Made by a program: the position numbers and the translations under genes
From: Thysanoteuthis rhombus
Taxonomy: Eukaryota; Mollusca; Cephalopoda; Oegopsida; Thysanoteuthidae
Assembly: GCA_963457665.1 (NCBI GenBank)
Contig: OY735219.1
Span: 43,130,714 to 43,194,713, forward strand
Reading direction: 5' to 3'
DNA length: 64,000 nucleotides
Shown: positions 46,800 to 57,964 of the stretch, in pieces
How the letters are laid out: every line of letters starts with the position of its first letter
How positions within the stretch are numbered: position 1 is the stretch's first letter
Notes under the pieces: model-generated
The model's database searches: none
What the model saw: the letters and a program-made list of their open reading frames with translations, nothing else
Told to the model about the DNA's origin: nothing

Positions 46800-47910
46800 T
46801 TATAGTAAAGAAAAACATAGTCAGGTCTGGACTCGGACTAGAATTTGACAATGAATATCAAATCGATAAGCTCTTCTCAGTTCTTTGAGAAAATGATAAA
46901 CAGACCAAAATATTACCTTATGCAGCATTTGATGCTTATTTATGAGGGGAAAATCTCAAAAAAAACTTTTTCATTGGAAAGAAAATGCTTAAGATGCTAA
47001 AATAGTTGATAAACTTTTGGAGATAAGCTTAGAGAATAAGAATGATGATATAAAATTTTATAATTAAGTTGTGAAAACTTTGTTTTGGTTGAATTGCCAA
47101 CGTGAAGTCTGGCATTGTCGTGCAACGAAATGGGCCTATGAGTGTTTTCTAATACTGGATATTTTCAGGCCAATTTTGAATGCATTCCATCGAATTGTTA
47201 ACAGTATGATTGAGCTGCGAAACTGATGTTCCTAAGAGTTTGAAGGGCATTTGATACTGACATTGCGCTTATGCAAAAACAACAGTCTGTTTTTTTTTTT
47301 TAGTACAATATCTTCAAGTGTAAGAGATCATCTTATCAGAAATAATATGATAAATCATAAGTTGAAAATACAAAAAAACTAACGTCGTATAATCAGTTTT
47401 CTCTTTCTTTTCTCTTAGTCGAATTTGCAATCATAAAGACAAATACCCCCCACCCCAAATCACCCTTTTTATTTGGGACAACCTAATATACACGTCCCCA
47501 CCCAGCACTATCGTTGATCCATCGCATAATCAGGTATCTTCCTACCATCAGGTTTTTCTGGCCACACTGATCATGTAACGAAGCCGAAGAGTCCTGATGT
47601 CTGTCTGCTTGTGTCTTTTTCCCACGGCCTAAAGTCACTCAACCACATCGGGTTATGAAATAACCTTAGACTCCACGGGCTAATATATAACAATAGGACG
47701 CATGACATTCGCACAAAACACACCTGTACGCAGGTATATGCAGGTATACATACACACACGCACACACGCACACACGCACAAACATATTTAATACCATTAC
47801 ATAAGGTTGATTGAAACACAAACACAAACAATGAAGAACACACACCCACGGTGACATGGGTGTACGTATTTTTATCCACATAAGACGTACACACTCAAGT
47901 TCACATATGT
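46800..47910. other. Unassigned sequence
   Basis: No gene or family match. The 107-codon minus frame at 47571-47894 crosses a CA-rich stretch (47749-47781) and carries no motif. Confidence 0.45.
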
Positions 47911-47913
47911 ATA

Positions 47914-47940
47914 TACAATGCCTGTCATAAGTGTGTGAAC
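47914..47940 (+). mobile_element. Tc1-like terminal motif
   Basis: TACAATGCCTGTCATAAG then TGTGTGAAC resembles the outer end of Tc1-type inverted repeats and starts at a TA. No transposase or partner end found within about 1 kb. Confidence 0.4.
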
Positions 47941-48722
47941 AAAATAGCTATCTTTCTTCTAATCGCTTGATTGTGTGAATTCAAAACAGAAACATTGCAC
48001 AAGAATAAACAATTTTTTGCAATCACCATAACAAGGAATGCATTTAGTCATGTTTTTGGTTCTGGATGCTGAAGTTTTTTTGAAATATTTTCTTTTAATG
48101 AAATTAAATTGTTAAATGGAAAAAAGCAAGTTTTTCGTTTATATCCTTCTAAAATCATATTCAGGATCGATCAAGGAGAAAAGCAAATACACATCGTTAT
48201 ATAGAAGAGTTGCCAAACGAATAAATCAATTTTGAACATCTGCGGCTCAAAATCCATTATGGCCCCAAAAATCTTAGGATATAAAAACAGATTTCGAACT
48301 TGTTCAGATACTTATGAGCAATACCCTTTTGATGATAGTTTATATATTTAAAAAGCGTGTGAATATCAACGCTCATACATGCAAGTTAAGAGGAAACTCG
48401 CAGAAAAGCATTGGGAGAGAGAGAGGGGGGAGAGAGTAATGAGAAACTATTCATCACTTCAAGAAAGTGACAAGGACCTTTAAAGCCTTACTGCCAATAA
48501 TATACATAAACATGTGCAGATGCATACTTCATGAATTGCGTGTACAACGTCCACACACATACATAGACGTGTACATATAGACACTTGTATACACATACTT
48601 ACAGAAACATTTTTCGTGAAAATAATTCTTAGATTATTTTCGTAAGTAATTGATATCTAATTAACCAACGAAAAGTGTATCTGATTTTGATACTTTGATA
48701 TGATGAAGAAAGTTTTAGATAC

Positions 48723-48744
48723 ATAGATAGATAGGAAAAAACTG

Positions 48745-48814
<70 letters not shown>

Positions 48815-48881
48815 AGAACAGGCTGAGGTTGATAGATAGATAAGAATAGACTGAGGTTGATGGATAGATAAAAACAGACTG

Positions 48882-48923
<42 letters not shown>

Positions 48924-48972
48924 GTAAGAACAGACTAAGATAGCTAGCTACATAGATAGCAAGCTAGATAGA
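48723..48972. repeat. (GATA)n with a higher-order pattern
   Basis: Pure GATA blocks (about 48745-48812 and 48882-48922) are joined by variants of AAGAACAGGCTGAGGTTGAT-type spacers that recur four times. The array is thus GATA runs plus an about 32-bp larger unit. Confidence 0.92.
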
Positions 48973-49179
48973 TATAAATGTATGTATTAAAGTGCTTATA
49001 TTTTTCAACTTTTTCTTTGCTCCTTGGTAATAAGTGTTATTTTCTGATTCCGTTTGAAAAAAATACAGATTGCCTATTATTCCCATTCAGACCTTACTTT
49101 TATGACCAGAACATTGATAGTTTGTAATTTATCTATTTTGCCGCAGAGAATTCAGGGAAGATACTTGAAGACAGCAAAC

Positions 49180-50060
49180 TCCTTATTTAGATCTGTCACA
49201 AATTGTTTCATAAGCCCCAATTATATGTGCAGCGCTGGCAACAATACCTTCTGTGGGTAAATCAGTGGCTCCCACGTGACGTTGTTCATCCCCCATTGAA
49301 TTAGGTAGTATTGCAGGTGTAATGAAGTACTCAGAATTTTTGTGATCCTCGATAGGCATGCCAAAATATGCCTTGTAGGCGTCGCGCATCATCGCAGGGT
49401 GCCACGGTGTACTGTCTGGGGTAAAGGTCAAAATCAGGAAATCCGCAACGAGCTCATTCGGAAGGAGGATGCCGCTTTGTCACGATGGTTCGGGGCTCCC
49501 AGGGCAATCACAAGACCAAAAACTATGTGCACCTGGTTGAGACAATGATGAAGCACCACGATATAATAGGCTGCAGGCTGTGCCTCAAACTTCTTATCCT
49601 TGACTTCGTATGTTGTTGATTTTCTAGTAAAATGTGGATAAAAATTATGCAAACGTACAATTGGAAAATGGTTAAAATTCAAAATATCACTGCCTTGGTT
49701 AAAATAAGCAATGTTTGAAGAGTTTAACAGCAATTTTCAATACTTTTTAAATATAAAGAATAAGAAATAACACTCTCTACCCAGTGCACGGTGTAATCGG
49801 TGGCACCCATCAGTCTTGGATCAACATTCAGAAAGTCCTGCTTCAAGTCTTACCAGTGCGAAAGTCTGTACAAGGTTGTATGGAAGACAGCAGTTACTAA
49901 TGCAGCAAATCTCACCTCTCCACAAATCGAAAGAAAGGAAGGTCCAAGGCCAATACTGCTTAACATCACTACTGCTGCAGGATTTGCCAGAACGAGGCTG
50001 AGAACAACGTCGGACTGCTTTTGGTCGACTCCTATTTTACCTATAACCGGAGAAGAAGAG
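49180..50060. other. Coding-like, less AT-rich stretch of unknown origin
   Basis: Sequence is clearly less AT-rich than its neighbours and has several moderately long frames. On the minus strand they read STPWHPAMMRDAYKAYFGMP and IVASAAHIIGAYETICDRS (49183-49431), and KKFEAQPAAYYIVVLHHCLN (49434-49733). On the plus strand 49800-50348 is open for 182 codons. A GATD tripeptide context recurs on the minus strand. I recognise no family. It could be an eroded retroelement, an old viral or other insertion, or host exons with short introns. No splice sites are convincing. Confidence 0.4.
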
Positions 50061-50164
50061 ATGGATTTCCCAAGGGCATTGAATCGAAATGAAAATAAAC
50101 AGCATCGACAGGAGTTTGAACACGGCTCACCGATTCCATTGAACGCAACTGAACGCCACTTGCA

Positions 50165-50480
50165 CCTCGAAAGATGCATGATATATACCATTAAGAAATG
50201 GATAGATAGAAAATCTGATAGAGTCTTTTTAAAGGCCTTTTTTTTTAAAACTCCATTTGAACCGACTTCCCGTTTTTACACGGTGAATATGCCAGTTGGC
50301 CAAGACAGTGTAAATAGAAAAAACTATCAAAGAAATGGGCTGCAGTAGGAATGGAACTTGCGTCCAACAGGTGGCCATCTTAACGCGACACCACTCATAC
50401 CATCTGAGTCTAGCATTTGGGCATAAAGCAGTCATTCGGGTCTCCGACTCAGAAGCTGATGGCTTAGCTCACATGAGTGT
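50165..50480 (-). mobile_element. SINE family G, copy 1
   Basis: TTAAGAAATGGATAGATAG, TTCCCGTTTTTACACGGTGA, CAGTGTAAATAGAAAAAACT and GGGCTGCAGTAGGAATGGAA match the copies at 57.7-58.2 kb. The antisense B box GGAATGGAACTTG is degraded here. The tail of the plus frame 49800-50348 runs into this SINE. Confidence 0.7.
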
Positions 50481-50502
50481 ATGTATATGATTGTGAACAT
50501 GC

Positions 50503-50540
<38 letters not shown>
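50503..50540. repeat. (TA)n microsatellite
   Basis: TA run of about 38 bp. Confidence 0.95.
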
Positions 50541-50543
<3 letters not shown>

Positions 50544-51049
50544 GAGGGACAGAGAGAGTAACATTACAATGCATTAAAGACAAAAATATATTTATATATC
50601 GAGTGAGATTTTTTTTCTTTTTCTCCGTCTACAACCCTAAACTGTTCCACTTAAAGGTAACGATTTTGCTGATGAAATATCTCTAACTTACCATTTGAAA
50701 TACTAAAATCTTCCACTGAATCGATTTCAGTAGTTTCTTTTCTAATAAAATTAATAATGTTATAGAAAATCAAATATCGAGAGGAAAACTCGATTCATTT
50801 TCCTCTTTTAAAGCATAAGTTATAAAATGTTGTTATTCAATTGGTTAACACAAACCCCAACGTGACTCCTGCTGATTAATAAGAGTCATAATTATCCTCA
50901 TCTCCGGTTAGTCTTCTTTGGTATTTTTTTTCTACTGCAGAAAAGACACTTTTTTGTCTTATCTTGTATTCGTCTCGAAAGTCTTGTACGTAATCTGTTC
51001 ATTTGTCATACCTTTACCGGTAGTCTTGAGGTGCGATTCATAACCAAAT

Positions 51050-52498
51050 CTATGAAAAACTGGAAAGTAGACTTGGCAGCTAGATCAGAAAACTTAGCAG
51101 AGGTAATCATAAAGGGCAGAATTTTCCAGGGAGACTCTCTGTCCCCATAACTTTTCGTTCTAATCATGATACCACTCGGAAGGATCTTGAAAAAATGCAA
51201 AGGATGCCAATTCTTCAAAACGAAAGTAAAAGTCAACCACCTCATGTACATGGATGACATAAAACTATTCGCAAAGAATAGGGAAGAGCTCAAAACATTG
51301 TTCAAACAAAGTGAAAGAATACAGAGACAGCATTGGGATGGGGTTCAGAATAGAAAAATGAGCCCTAATGGTATTATGCATAGGAAGGATCACAGCAGCA
51401 GAAGGAATTGTATTACCAGACAACAAAACAATCAGAGCATTGACCACACAGGACCGATATGAATACCCGGGAGTTCTCAAATGTGACAAAATAAAACGGG
51501 ACGAAATGAAAGAGAAAAGAGAAAAATAATACCTTAGAAGGATAAGAAAGATATAAGAGATCCAGCTAAATAGCAAAAATCTGATAAAAAGAATGAACAC
51601 ATGGGCAGTATCGGTATCAAGATACACAGGTCCATTCCTTGAATGGACAAAGGAAGAACGTCAATCAATTGACCGGCGAACGAGAAAGCTTAAGACAGTT
51701 CACAAGGTTTCACATTCCAGAGATGACATAGATAGACGGTACGTGAAGAGGGAAGAAGGTGGTGCAGTGCTCATCAGCATAGAAGACTATGTGCAAAAGG
51801 CCAAAACAAAGAAGTTCAAAAGACGGATACAAAATGGTGCTGACAAGAGATCACCAACATGACTACGCAAAGAAAACCTGGAGAGAGAAACAGAATCCCT
51901 CTCCATGGCAACCCAAAACAAATACATCAGGACATACTATGTCAAGACAAAACCCAAACAAACAGCAAATGTCCTCCATGTGGAGAAATCGATGAGACTA
52001 TAAACCATATAAACAATGTGTGTAGTCAACTAGCCCGTAAAGAATACAAAAACAGAGGAGCTGCTGTGATACACTGGAAACTGAGCAAACGAATGGGATT
52101 CGACCACGCAGACAAATAGTATCAGTACGAATGGAGACAGCCATCGAGATTAAAAGCCGCAAATTACTCTGGAACATTGACATCCAAACTGATCACCCCA
52201 TCCAAGCGAGAAGACCTAAACTGGTAACCAAGGACAAGGGAAGGGGAATCTGCCAAATGATAGACCTTAGAGAGTGGAACACTATGGAAATACCAGGAAC
52301 TGGCAAAGGAACTGAAGAAGGGTATTACCAGTAATAGTAGGTGCACTCGGAACCGTACTAAAGATACCTGAAACGAGATTGGAAGAATTGGGGATAAGAG
52401 GAAGGATTGAGACTATACAAACCACAACACTACAGGGGACTGCACGAATACTGAGGAAAGTACTGGAATATATGAGATCTACGACCCCCAGCTGTTAG
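51050..52498 (+). pseudogene. LINE retrotransposon ORF, partial and broken (RT, CCHC, endonuclease-like)
   Basis: 5'-truncated remnant of a non-LTR retrotransposon protein. In order: RT block GRIFQGDSLSP (about 51116-51147) then an in-frame TAA (51148-51150); LFVLIMIPLGRIL; RT catalytic YMDD at 51247-51258 in HLMYMDDIKLFAKN; frame breaks; MNTWAVSVSRYTGPFLEWTK (from 51593); RRTRKLKTVHK; a C-X2-C-X8-H-X4-C knuckle at 51970-52023; LLWNIDIQTDHPIQARRP (about 52161-52217); VVGALGT; IETIQTTTLQGTARILRKVL; stop at about 52496. An RT followed by CCHC and then a RRP-D-type segment suggests the clades with a C-terminal restriction-like endonuclease (R2/R4/CRE type) rather than an N-terminal APE. Here the expected D after RRP is K, and about 30 codons after GICQMID are missing. 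It cannot be active. Clade placement is inferred. Confidence 0.88.
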
Positions 52499-52770
52499 CA
52501 ATGACCTAACAGCCAATAAAAAGGCATTGTGGTGACGACACAAACCACAGCGCTGCTGTGAATGATAAACACGATACGAGAGGAGGGCTGAAGACTTTAC
52601 TGCCGCTCAGCCTTCAGTGATAACCATTAGACAACTTGTGTGAAAATGTAATCCGCAGCACTGCTATGGATAGAAGGAGTGCGTAGAGCAAGAAAAGACT
52701 TGAGCAAACTTGCTGTCACTCAGCCTCCAGCACTGACCACCAGACAACTGGTGTGAAAATGCAATTAATA
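52499..52770 (+). mobile_element. LINE 3' untranslated region with internal duplication
   Basis: Follows the ORF stop. Two diverged units of about 115 bp: CGCTGCTGTGAATGATAAAC with GCCGCTCAGCCTTCAGTGA and GACAACTTGTGTGAAAATG (about 52550-52650), then CACTGCTATGGATAGAAGG with TCACTCAGCCTCCAGCACTG and GACAACTGGTGTGAAAATG (about 52660-52765). It ends in CAATTAATAATGATATTAAT, probably the element's 3' terminus. Confidence 0.75.
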
Positions 52771-53216
52771 ATGATATTAATCGTCGCGCTTCAAGACCGG
52801 CATTTTGACTGAATAAACAGCGCTGAACGGATTAATCTTCAAATGTTTGTCAAGAATTTCTGTATACTGGGCGGCCAAGTGTAGCCAGCCATGCAAAACC
52901 GATTACTTCCTTTTTAAGAGCAATGACAACAACAGGACGTTAACAAGACCGGAAGTGTCTCGCGAAAATCTGAAAGACTTTTCTTATATATATAAAGACC
53001 CTAAAAAGAAATGAAAAAAATGCAGCTAGCATTAATGGGCTTTAAATAGGTGACTTTGAACGACACGGAACTTCTTCAGATTTTAGGGAGTGCTATTTTT
53101 AATTACGTGCACGGTTCGTATGAAGTGATTAGGGCTACGTTTTCACTACCTTAAAATCATTCCCAAAATAAATCATGTACTTTGATCACACAATCGATCA
53201 GTATGTGCGGATGAAC

Positions 53217-53218
53217 AG

Positions 53219-53257
<39 letters not shown>
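53217..53257. repeat. (TG)n microsatellite
   Basis: TG run with one TATA interruption. Confidence 0.95.
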
Positions 53258-53395
53258 TTGAGTTTCAAGTACAAGACAGTAGTCAAACATGATCTTTTAA
53301 AAGATGAGTTGACACTCGAAAGAGTAATGTTTAATCCTTATGAATTTATAACGATGAACCGAAGCCAGTCGTAATGCCGTGACATTGGCTCCCAG

Positions 53396-53862
53396 ATACG
53401 CTAGGATGTTTAGTAGAATTTCATCATCCGTCTTTTTTTTTCAGTCAAAGCAAACACATCTTTTTACATTTAGATTCACGGTTTCAGTTCTATTCCCTCC
53501 ACTGGTTCCCCCTTTAACACCTAGGTTGTCTATTTTTCAATTTAAAATTGTATTATATACTGATGATATTGGTTGGTTTCACAGCGTATAGACCAGAGGG
53601 AATCTGGCACTTTACTCAGTCCAACAGCGACTGGGTACTCTGTAAGGACAGTGACAATTAACTTCGACAAACACACTGACAGACACAGGCAGAAACTGAA
53701 CTCGTCAAAAAGCCCCGGCTGGGATCAATGCTTACACCATATTTCCGTTAAATAGTACTGAAATGGTACTGAAACCGTGAATCTATATAGCAAAAGATGT
53801 GTTTACTTCGACTGAAAAGAAGATAGATGATGGATGAAATTCTACTAAACACTAGAGCGTAT
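53396..53862. mobile_element. Foldback/MITE element with about 100-bp inverted repeats
   Basis: The left arm (53396-53500) and right arm (about 53755-53862) are reverse complements. Shared blocks: ATACGCT, GTTTAGTAGAATTTCATC, TTTTCAGTC, AAACACATCTTTT and TAGATTCACGGTTTCAGT. The element is 467 bp with a unique centre of about 250 bp and no coding capacity. Its ends fall on TA dinucleotides, compatible with a Tc1/mariner-type TA target duplication. The arms look less diverged than those at 18.2-18.8 kb. Confidence 0.88.
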
Positions 53863-53869
53863 TTGGAGG

Positions 53870-55235
53870 ACGATGTGACAGCATTAAAACTGGCTTCATT
53901 TTACTGTTACTTATTCAAAGGGATTAAGTATTACTTCTTCCAGTGCCAAATATTTCCCAATTCTCAAAAAAAATTATTAAAAGTTGAACGTCGTGTCACA
54001 AAAAAACGAATAGCTTTTTAATATTCCCCAAAGGGATTGAATTTGAATAAGAATCTCACACGCCAAGAATTCAAGAGTGCGGTTAGAAACTCAAAACAAA
54101 TGAACGCATATTCCATGATTGTAAGATCTTGAATCTGCCAGCTCTGATAGGATCAACAAAATAAAGATAATCTTGAGGCAGCGAAAATGGTTAGAACAAC
54201 GTATCGGATTGACGAAGGAGAAAGGAAATTAGGAGACAGGTGTTTTGATTTTGACGGGTATTGATTTACCCCCTTACTCTTACGTGCCTAATTGCACCTC
54301 CCACACACACACACTCACACCACTTATTAATTTGGGGAAAAGATTTCCACCAACCCGGCTCTTATTATGACGCTGCTAATTTTCGAGAGTCAATCTCAAT
54401 TTTCTCCTCACGAATACTTGGGGGGTTCTACTTCAGATTTGCCAAAATTTTCCCATCAAAAGACAACTATTATACAATGCAAATGAGAGAACATGGTTAA
54501 TCTAATTGTGTGCATAAACACAATTAGTTTAACCAAGTTTAATCGTATTATCTTATGTCAGCGATTTGTAAAATTTTGTACCACCTAAAGACTTTCTGGT
54601 TCAATTTTTTTCGAAAAGAAAAGAATTTTTTTGTTCCGATTAATACTGCACGTTTTTTCTTCTCATGTGCATACCCCATCCTTACGATGAATCTTTCTCA
54701 AAAGACTTTATTCTAGTAAACGGTAAATTAGTAGATTTACGTGCACCTCCGGTTTATTTAAACCTTATCGCTTATCAAAATGAGACAGATTTTCCTTTCT
54801 CACTGCTTATTCCGACCCCATCCTGTGCATTAAACACCTAAAAGTATAGTATAGATAGACCTGTGCCAAATCGAACATTATTGTCGCTTTCGGGGGTATC
54901 AAACACTATCGAGTCTTCAGAAGACATTTAATAGGGGTACATGTGCAGCTGGAAAAAAAAAGCTGTGGGCGAAAAACACGTTGTGAAATCGCGGATGTAA
55001 TCTGCCTTGCAAAATATATCTCGTTTACTTTCTGTGTCAACCAAGAAAGAATCTTTATTCTTGAAACTATGAATGATACTGGGATGAACAGTAAGAAGGT
55101 TCGAGGATTATAAGCTTAGGCTTTCAACATATGAGTTGCAATGTAAGTGAGACTAGCTGACAGACAGATTTTCATTTTTTCATTAGAGATGTTCCCGGGT
55201 TTTTACATCACCTTACACATATTTTGCTTTTTAGA
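53870..55235. other. Unassigned sequence
   Basis: No gene or family match recognised. A small palindrome at about 54496-54534 (TTAATCTAATTGTGTGCATA / AACACAATTAGTTTAA) can form a hairpin. Confidence 0.45.
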
Positions 55236-55239
55236 GAGA

Positions 55240-55750
55240 AAAGGAACTGGTTTGGTTAGTTACTCAAAAGAAAACGATACGAGAACAATGTCTCTAAGTT
55301 GCACAATGTGTTGGAGGTTATCAATTAAAAAATAAGAAAAAGGGTGATAAATGAATGAGTTACTCCACTTGCCTTTTGTTGAATCTATAAAAAGTCAGAA
55401 TTTGAAAAAAAAAAAACAAAAAAACAGCGTGAACGCAGCCGAACATAACTAAGGGGTCACTTTAGCATAAAATTACAATTAACGGGGTAATATCTTTATA
55501 AGTTATTTTCTTGACATAATAAGGAGTAAAATTTGCCCCTTATTATGTCAGCTAAGAAAAAACATTTTGTTGTTTTTTTAATCATCCCTTAAATGGGTTT
55601 TTGAGAAGGGGGACAATTTACAACGTAAGTTTATGCTAATTTTCAGACCTCCAGTTCCATTGGTAGGGCCCATACGTATGACAGAGACATACAAAGCCAG
55701 TAAGCCATTTTGGTAGTTCTGATGATAGTTTTTGTCGATAGTTAGTAATT
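55240..55750 (-). repeat. Dispersed repeat family A, copy 9, with an internal inversion
   Basis: 55240-55535 is antisense A (GGTTTGGTTAGTTACTC, GAATGAGTTACTCCACTTGC, CTTTTGTTGAATC, AGCATAAAATTACAAT). About 55536-55655 is sense A (AATGGGTTTTTGAGAAGGGG, TACAACGTAAGTTTATGCTA). 55656-55750 returns to antisense (AGTTCCATTGGTAGGGCC, GCCAGTAAGCCA, TTTTTGTCGATAGTT). The first junction is a perfect 12-bp hairpin, GACATAATAAGG (55513) and CCTTATTATGTC (55538). Confidence 0.8.
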
Positions 55751-56420
55751 TCTAAATCGAACGCTTGGAGCCACGTTCAAGATTTAATGTTTAGAATTTG
55801 AATGTATGCAAACTATACGTCTGTGTCTATAGTTTTGAGATTATCATTTGAAGATTTGTTCGAAATATGAAACTCATTATTTGTGCTTGCATATATTATT
55901 ACGACGACGTTTAGAATTACCTGTGGCATACAACTTACTGAGAAGAGTATCATCAATGTGGCTCGTGTTGCTGGTAATCAACAGAGCCGGTACATTAGAT
56001 TCAATTTTCTTTTATTTCATCTGTTTGTGTAAAATGATTTCGACCATGTATTCCTTATTGTATACCCGAAAAAAATCTGTCGAATGGTCTGACCCGACCG
56101 ATGAGGTAATAACGTAAGAAACACAAAGAATGGGACCAATGACCCAAACAACTCCTGGGATGTATATATCAATGATATACATAATAAGCCAGAAGAGGTT
56201 TTTGTTCGATATTTTTTTTCCAGTACAATTTGAAATATGAATTTTTCCTGTATGTCTGCAACTCGTTTGTTGACAAATAAAATCGGAACCAGGTAGGCGC
56301 CACCGTTACAATCTTATTATGCACTTGTGACCCCCAAATGATATTTCTCAAAATAGCACTTGATCTGTTCACCTATTGAAGCAACAATCTGATACTACCA
56401 TTAATATAAACACATTCATT

Positions 56421-56431
56421 CTTTCTCTCTC

Positions 56432-56476
<45 letters not shown>
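56421..56476. repeat. (CT)n microsatellite
   Basis: CT run with one TATT interruption near its start. Confidence 0.96.
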
Positions 56477-56480
<4 letters not shown>

Positions 56481-56639
56481 ATATTCACCAACCTGTCACC
56501 CCCCAGTGCCGATAACGAACATCTTTTCTGTACGAATACGAATCTGCTTTTATTGACTTGCACATTCATGAACGCAGATCGTCTCTTTTATATATGCTGT
56601 TATTTGATGTTCCGATATCGTGTAAAAATTTAATTTAAA

Positions 56640-57215
56640 CCCAGACTGATTAACCCAATCCTAAAATTTAAATTCCAGAGAAAGTTTTGTGACTAAACTA
56701 TTTCATCTGAAAAACATTTTCCAACTAACTGTTCCCCTATCAAAACTGCTTTTAGGCCTTATTCTAAATTCCTATAGATATGATAATTTTTGATAATGAT
56801 ATTAAATTCAATGCTACAAAAATATGTAAACTATTCCAGTTCCAGTATTATGCAATGATTTCATTGAAAAAAAGAGTTCCAATGTATATTTTCAAAGTTT
56901 AATAAACTGACATAGCTACGATCATTTTGAGCAAATAGAATCAAGAGAAAAAATGTCGCCTTATTTCTGTACTAAAGGACCTAAAAAGCCATTAATATTG
57001 ACGAATTGTTCTTGCTGTTGATAAACCCCAAGGATTAAAGGTATTGATGTCAGTTCGTTGAGAAAAAGACAGTCTTATATTCAGAAGACAATGAAAAAAT
57101 ATTGGATATTGTCTTCATATCAATGTCTCCTACTTTTTTAAGTAAATAATCTCTTCTTATAATCCCCGATGCTTTAATTTCAGACCGACTGACTCCATTT
57201 TGGTGAGTCCATTTG
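56640..57215. other. Unassigned AT-rich sequence
   Basis: No gene, RNA or family copy recognised. Confidence 0.45.
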
Positions 57216-57216
<1 letters not shown>

Positions 57217-57265
<49 letters not shown>

Positions 57266-57276
57266 TATATATATAT
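57217..57276. repeat. (CA)n then (TA)n microsatellite
   Basis: CA run to 57261 then a short TA run. Confidence 0.96.
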
Positions 57277-57444
57277 AAAGCTTAACATGATCTGACACAA
57301 TGGTAAATATGGGGAAATGGTATGAGAAAACTGTTATGCTGATCGGCCAAGCGGGGAGGGCTTATCTTGAAAATTATTTTACCTGAGCTCAAAAACTGAC
57401 ATATGATACCCGTAAGAAATATGCAACTATTTTAGACATTAAGC

Positions 57445-57531
<87 letters not shown>

Positions 57532-57532
57532 T

Positions 57533-57592
<60 letters not shown>
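57445..57592. repeat. Long (TA)n then (GA)n microsatellite
   Basis: About 83 bp of TA, a short GCATATACATAC break, more TA, then GA to 57592. TA repeats of this length readily extrude cruciforms. Confidence 0.97.
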
Positions 57593-57604
57593 GAATACAG
57601 AACC

Positions 57605-57735
57605 GAGTCCGGAAGAATATGTGATGGCGAGACGAACTGGACAGGTACAGATAGTATTGGCCCCTCAACGCCCACGATTGAGAGGTCTGACAGATTCTTG
57701 GTGTTCACTGACGATTAAAGACTGATGATAAGATC
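57605..57735 (+). pseudogene. RTE-like LINE 3' terminal fragment, second copy
   Basis: GGCGAGACGAACTGGACAG, TAGTATTGGCCCC and CAACGCCCACGATTGAGAG align with 22150-22205, and ATTAAAGACTGATGATAAG with the tail at 22247. Only about 120 bp remain. It shares the TGA in CACGATTGAGA with the 22.2 kb copy. Confidence 0.75.
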
Positions 57736-57905
57736 CAACAGAATGGTTATATCATACATATATATTGCGTTATATCATATTGAAACTATACTTGAAATGA
57801 TGTCCCGTTATTACAAGGTGAATGTATCATTTGGCGTAGACAACATAAACAGAATAAACGATTGAAAAATGGGTATGCAACAGGAATCATATATATGCAT
57901 TATGT
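57735..57905 (-). mobile_element. SINE family G, copy 2 (partial)
   Basis: CCAACAGAATGGTTATATCA, CTTGAAATGATGTCCCGTTA, TTACAAGGTGAATGTATCAT, ACAGAATAAACGATTGAAAA and AATGGGTATGCAACAGGAAT. Truncated just inside the tRNA-like head. Confidence 0.7.
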
Positions 57906-57964
57906 GTGCGTTTGAAAATGTACTCATTTGTTAGTGTATACGTAGGCAGTCTATATACATTTAT

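Noticed and set aside
48723..48972. CRISPR-like array
   Set aside because: Units are GATA repeats with related spacers and no unique spacers. There are no cas genes and the DNA is eukaryotic.
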